Shown here: piece after piece, positions 47,043 through 50,053 of the stretch | Layout: each line of letters opens with the position of its first letter | Numbering within the stretch: the first letter of the stretch is position 1 | From: DASWJZ01 sp038211615 | GTDB taxonomy: Bacteria; Pseudomonadota; Alphaproteobacteria; Rhizobiales; Afifellaceae | Assembly (NCBI GenBank): GCA_038211615.1 | Contig: JBBQVL010000024.1 | Coordinates: 1-50,053 of the forward strand | Reading direction: 5' to 3' | Length of the DNA: 50,053 bases | Notes under the pieces: generated by a model | The model's input: only the letters and a program-made list of their open reading frames with translations | The model's database searches: none | Told to the model about the DNA's origin: nothing | Position numbers and translations under genes: made by a program

Positions 47043-47507
47043 TCACGATCGTGCGAGAATGTTGCGGGCGAGCGCGCGAAGCGAATCCTGCAGCGGCCCC
47101 TCGACACGGCCGAGCCGGCCCTCGACCGCCGCGGAAATCTCAGGCGCCTCCGCGGGTTTCGGGCGGACATCCCGCTCCACCCCGATCGCCTGCCGCACGA
47201 TCCGCACGGCGCCCACGGCGGGGTAGCCGAAATAGGCGTTGAGGCGCTCGCGGACGCGGTCCGTCTCGTGCGCGAACTGCAACGAAAGCGAGGGATCGCA
47301 GCGCACCACCAGGGTCGCCGCACCGCCATCGCGCGGCCAGCGTATGCGCTCCGGCGCGGTGCGGCCCGCATAGTCCGCGCCGACGATCTCCGGCCACCAC
47401 GAAAGAAGCTCGGCGCGCGCAAGGCCGCGCTTCCGCGCGATCGGGTCGAGCGTTCCCCCGATCAGCTCGGCGACGGGCTTGGCGGCCGGCCGCGACGGAT
47501 ATTGCAC
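47043..47507 (-). CDS. DUF721 (DciA-like) protein
   Basis: A protein of about 154 residues. The N-terminal DUF721 region has KPVAELIGGTLDPIARKRGL, SWWPEIVGADYAGRTAPERI and ATLVVRCDPSLSLQFAHETD, then RLNAYFGYPAVGAVRIV. This module is shared with DciA, the ancestral loader of the replicative helicase, so a link to DNA replication is possible. The start is uncertain: GTG 47507 is used, with GAGGAG 12 nt upstream. The frame is open further, but that part overlaps the divergent mutY start. It heads the DsbA-smc run. Confidence 0.85.
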   Translation of the reverse strand: MQYPSRPAAKPVAELIGGTLDPIARKRGLARAELLSWWPEIVGADYAGRTAPERIRWPRDGGAATLVVRCDPSLSLQFAHETDRVRERLNAYFGYPAVGAVRIVRQAIGVERDVRPKPAEAPEISAAVEGRLGRVEGPLQDSLRALARNILARS

Positions 47508-47566
47508 CTGTTGACGACGCTCCTCTTGGGCCTTGCCAGTCGCGTCGCGGCGACCACAGTGGCGCG

Positions 47567-48706
47567 ATGCCCGCCAAGCTAGCGAAGCGCAGCACGCCCG
47601 CAAGGCAAAATCACCCCCGCTCACAGGGAACGCTCCCGACCGCGGACGCGCTCCTCGCCTGGTATGACCGGCACGCGCGGCGTCTCCCCTGGCGGATCGG
47701 CCCGCGCGAGCGGCGCGAAGGCGTGCGCGCCGATCCCTACCGGGTCTGGCTGTCGGAGGTGATGCTGCAGCAGACGACGGTCGCGGCCGTCGGGCCCTAT
47801 TTCGAGCGCTTCACCCTTCGATGGCCCACGATCGGCGACCTGGCGGCGGCTGGCGAGAACGACGTGATGGCGGCGTGGGCCGGGCTTGGCTACTACTCGC
47901 GCGCCCGCAACCTGATCGCCTGCGCCCGCGCCGTGGCGTCGCGGACCGGCGCGCGCCTTCCCGAAAGCGCCGGCGAACTCGCCGGCCTGCCGGGGATCGG
48001 CGCTTACACTTCCGCCGCGATCGCCGCGATCGCCTTCGACGAGCCGGTGGCGGTGGTCGACGCCAACGTGGAGCGGGTGATCGCCCGCGTCTTCGCCATC
48101 GACACGCCGCTGCCGGCGGCGAAGCCGCTCATCCACGCCGCACTTCAGCCGCTCGTCCCGGACGAGCGCCCGGGCGAATTCGCGGAAGCGCTGATGGATC
48201 TCGGCGCGACGATCTGCACGCCGAAGAAGCCGGCCTGCGCGCTTTGCCCGTGGTCGGAGGCGTGCCTCGCGCGGCGCGACGGCCGGCAGGCGGAGCTGCC
48301 GGCGAGGATCGCGAAGAAGCCGCGGCCGACGCGCTACGGCACCGCCTTCGTCGCGCGCCGCGCCGATGGCGCGATCCTGCTCCGCCGCCGCCCGCCGCGC
48401 GGGCTCCTTGGCGGCATGGCGGAGGTTCCGGGCACCGACTGGCGGGAAATCGCCGACCACCATCGCGCGCAGCCTGTCGCGGCGGATTGGCAGGCGCTCG
48501 CCGTCCCGGTGGAGCACGTCTTCACGCATTTCGCGCTGCGGCTTGCAATCGAGCGGGCCGAGGTCGGCGCGGACACGGCCCCGCCGGCCGGTCACTGGTG
48601 GGCGCCGGCGGCGACGCTTTCCGAGGAAGCACTGCCTAGCGTCATGAAAAAGGCTATCGAGGCCGCTTATCCGGGGGCAACGAAGCCCGCAGCAAGGAAG
48701 CCATGA
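47567..48706 (+). CDS. mutY: A/G-specific adenine glycosylase
   Basis: Removes adenine mispaired with 8-oxoguanine. The catalytic Glu64 is in VWLSEVMLQQT. The helix-hairpin-helix is LAGLPGIGAYTSAAIAAIA, and Asp165 is in VVDANVERVIAR. The 4Fe-4S cluster is complete: Cys217, 224, 227 and 233 (C-x6-C-x2-C-x5-C). The C-terminal NUDIX-like domain (about 255-365), which recognises oxoG, begins TRYGTAFVARRADGAILLRR. The length is 379 residues. Its TGA overlaps the HAD start (ATGA). Confidence 0.97.
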   Translation: MPAKLAKRSTPARQNHPRSQGTLPTADALLAWYDRHARRLPWRIGPRERREGVRADPYRVWLSEVMLQQTTVAAVGPYFERFTLRWPTIGDLAAAGENDVMAAWAGLGYYSRARNLIACARAVASRTGARLPESAGELAGLPGIGAYTSAAIAAIAFDEPVAVVDANVERVIARVFAIDTPLPAAKPLIHAALQPLVPDERPGEFAEALMDLGATICTPKKPACALCPWSEACLARRDGRQAELPARIAKKPRPTRYGTAFVARRADGAILLRRRPPRGLLGGMAEVPGTDWREIADHHRAQPVAADWQALAVPVEHVFTHFALRLAIERAEVGADTAPPAGHWWAPAATLSEEALPSVMKKAIEAAYPGATKPAARKP

Positions 48707-49314
48707 CAGAGATCCGCCACATCGTCTTCGACGTCGGACGCGTGCTGGTGCACTACGACCCGCACCAGGCCTATCGCGAGCTCATTCCCGTCGACGCGGA
48801 GCGCGAGGCGTTCCTCCGCGACGTCTGCACGAGCGCCTGGAACATCGAGCAGGACCGCGGCCGTTCGTGGGAGGAAGCGGAGGCGGAGGCGATCGCCCGC
48901 CACCCCGACAAGCACGAGCTGATCCGCGCCTTCAGGAAGAACTGGCACCTGATGGTGAGCCACGAATATCCGGAGTCGATCGCGATCCTTCGCTCGCTGA
49001 TCGCGCGCGGCCACGACGTGACGCTCCTCACCAATTTCGCCAGCGACACGTTTCGCGAAGCGCAGCGGCGCTTTCCGGCGCTTGCGGAGAGCCGCGGCGT
49101 GACCGTCTCCGGCGAGGTGCGGCTCATCAAGCCCGACCCGGCGATCTACGAGCACCACACGCGGTCGTTCGACCTGACGCCGTCCGCGACGCTCTTCTTC
49201 GACGATTCGCCTCACAATGTAGAGGCGGCGCGCGCGCATGGCTGGAAGGCGGAGCTGTTCACGTCAGCCGAGAAGCTGCGCGCGGACCTTGTCCGCTACG
49301 GCATCGCCTGCTGA
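48703..49314 (+). CDS. HAD-superfamily hydrolase (YihX-like)
   Basis: A 203-residue hydrolase of the HAD-IA group. Motif I is HIVFDVGRVLVHYDP with nucleophile Asp10; the usual second Asp is Gly12, as in the YihX-type group with FDxGxVL. Motif II is VTLLTNFA, motif III VRLIKPDPAIYEHH and motif IV LFFDDSPHNVEAARAHGW. It is probably a sugar-phosphate or other small phosphatase; the substrate is unknown. Translation is coupled to mutY by a 4-bp overlap. Confidence 0.93.
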   Translation: MTEIRHIVFDVGRVLVHYDPHQAYRELIPVDAEREAFLRDVCTSAWNIEQDRGRSWEEAEAEAIARHPDKHELIRAFRKNWHLMVSHEYPESIAILRSLIARGHDVTLLTNFASDTFREAQRRFPALAESRGVTVSGEVRLIKPDPAIYEHHTRSFDLTPSATLFFDDSPHNVEAARAHGWKAELFTSAEKLRADLVRYGIAC

Positions 49315-49343
49315 TTGAGGGCGCGCCGTCTCGCGCCCTGGAG

Positions 49344-49402
49344 GGACGGCGTCCCGCCGTCCTCTCCGCTTGCGTCGGTAGAGGTGCGCGAGGACGCGCA
49401 CC
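49344..49402. repeat. Two-hairpin repeat, family F (copy 2), between convergent genes
   Basis: Hairpin 1 is GGACGGC-GTCCC-GCCGTCC (49344-49362) and hairpin 2 is GGTGCGCG-AGGA-CGCGCACC (49383-49402), with a 20-nt spacer. Order and loops match the copy inside the DUF2207 gene (11334-11388). A further stem GGGCGCG-CCGTCT-CGCGCCC lies just to the left (49319-49338). It is placed between the stops of the HAD and ccrM genes and could terminate both. Confidence 0.8.
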
Positions 49403-49406
49403 CTGC

Positions 49407-50053
49407 CTAAACTGCCATCGCTTTCCGCATCTCGCTCCTGAGCGTATCGATCGGCTGCAGTGCGCCCGCCATTTCGGCGTGCCAGAATGTCCAGCCGTTG
49501 CAGGCTTCCAGCCCCTGCACCGCCGCCCCCACGCGGTGAATTGAGCCGACATGCTGGCTCCCGTCCGCCTCGCAGAGGAGCGAGGCATCGGCGCGCACTG
49601 TCGCTGCGAACCTTTTCCGCGAATCCGTCAGCACGTCGCCCGGTGAGATCAACCCGGCCTCCATCAGCGAACCGAACGGGATGCGCGGCTCGGCCCGCTT
49701 TCCCTCGATCACCTTGAGCACCGCGCCTGTCGCCGGACGCGCCGCGTCGATCCGGCCCCGCGCCGCCGCGGCATAGGTCTCGTCACGCTCGATGCCCAGA
49801 AAGTGCCGGCCGAGGCGCTTCGCCACAGCGCCGGTGGTGCCGGTGCCGAAGAACGGGTCGAGCACGAGGTCACCGGGCTTCGTGGTCGCCAGGAGCACGC
49901 GGTAGAGCAGCGCCTCGGGCTTCTGCGTCGGGTGGACCTTGGCGCCGTCCGCGCCCTTCAGGCGCTCCTCGCCCGTGCAGATCGGCATCACCCAGTCGGA
50001 GCGCATCTGCAGGTCGTCGTTGAAGACTTTGAGCGCGTCGTAGTTGAACGTGT
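49407..50053 (-). CDS. ccrM: CcrM-type adenine-N6 DNA methyltransferase, C-terminal part (runs off the right edge)
   Basis: Methylates GANTC, the cell-cycle methylation mark of alphaproteobacteria. Visible blocks: FNYDALKVFNDDLQMRSDWV, HPTQKPEALLYRVLLATTKP and LDPFFGTGTTGAVAKRLGRH (the SAM-binding FxGxG) in the catalytic domain, then the C-terminal extension of about 100 residues (AGLISPGDVLTDSRKRFAAT, GSIHRVGAAVQGLEACNGWT) that is characteristic of CcrM. Its start and catalytic DPPY motif lie beyond the edge. The frame is intact for the 215 residues seen. It is convergent with the HAD gene. Confidence 0.93.
   Translation of the reverse strand, partial: TFNYDALKVFNDDLQMRSDWVMPICTGEERLKGADGAKVHPTQKPEALLYRVLLATTKPGDLVLDPFFGTGTTGAVAKRLGRHFLGIERDETYAAAARGRIDAARPATGAVLKVIEGKRAEPRIPFGSLMEAGLISPGDVLTDSRKRFAATVRADASLLCEADGSQHVGSIHRVGAAVQGLEACNGWTFWHAEMAGALQPIDTLRSEMRKAMAV

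Overview
This GC-rich window looks like chromosomal core sequence from an alphaproteobacterium, most likely of the order Hyphomicrobiales (Rhizobiales). The grounds are a CcrM-type adenine methyltransferase at the right edge, an F0 ATP synthase operon with separate b and b' subunits (atpI-atpB-atpE-atpF'-atpF), split glyQ/glyS, a PA0069-type radical SAM protein, direct-repeat LexA boxes (GTTC-N7-GTTC), several short intergenic palindromic repeats and many alphaproteobacterial homologues. I cannot name the genus. I see no rRNA, tRNA, CRISPR array, transposase or phage gene.

Layout. 0-6.5 kb: a truncated MFS transporter, L-aspartate oxidase (nadB), pyruvate phosphate dikinase (ppdK) and an exported SleB-type cell wall hydrolase. 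6.5-19.1 kb is mostly minus strand: glyS, a DUF2207 membrane protein, lemA, a divergent GGDEF-EAL protein, a small unknown gene overlapping glyQ, ispE, an exported TPR protein and a long-chain polyprenyl diphosphate synthase. 19.2-22 kb (plus): DUF2007, a tRNA1(Val)-type methyltransferase, an S49 peptidase, a 58-residue membrane protein and a Uma2-family protein. 22-24.7 kb (minus): a VOC protein, a DUF4893-type protein and ETF-ubiquinone oxidoreductase. 24.8-31.4 kb: an atypical SDR, a type-4-like uracil-DNA glycosylase, a VOC protein, an exported protein of unknown function, two stand-alone receivers (one lacking the phospho-acceptor Asp) and a large exported beta-helix/FG-GAP protein. 31.6-39.8 kb: an MFS transporter, moaB, a His/Tyr-rich exported protein, a MarC protein, a WYL regulator, the radical SAM protein, a GSCFA protein and rnhB. 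39.9-47.5 kb (minus): the F0 genes, smc, a DsbA-like thioredoxin and a DUF721 protein. 47.5-50 kb: mutY, a HAD hydrolase and the 3' part of ccrM.

How the genes fit together. Housekeeping functions dominate: NAD synthesis, C3/C4 metabolism, tRNA charging, isoprenoid/quinone synthesis feeding respiration, ATP synthesis, chromosome structure, and base-excision repair (a uracil-DNA glycosylase and MutY). ETF-QO and the quinone side-chain synthase both serve the quinone pool, and the F0 genes use the resulting proton gradient.

Most interesting points. (1) Two kinds of palindromic repeat occur both between genes and inside reading frames, without breaking them: one in glyS (7818-7933; intergenic relative at 4917-5062) and one at the start of the DUF2207 gene (11334-11388; intergenic relative at 49344-49402). 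This recalls the protein-invading palindromic elements of Rickettsia. (2) A BrxR/CapW-like WYL regulator lies between two LexA-type boxes. It has a 17-bp triple direct repeat and a palindrome made of two GANTC (CcrM) sites just upstream, and the second LexA box sits directly in front of a radical SAM gene. This may be a small DNA-damage-responsive locus; no defence effector is visible next to it. (3) Several proteins have lost family-defining residues: the second receiver, the SDR and the uracil-DNA glycosylase.
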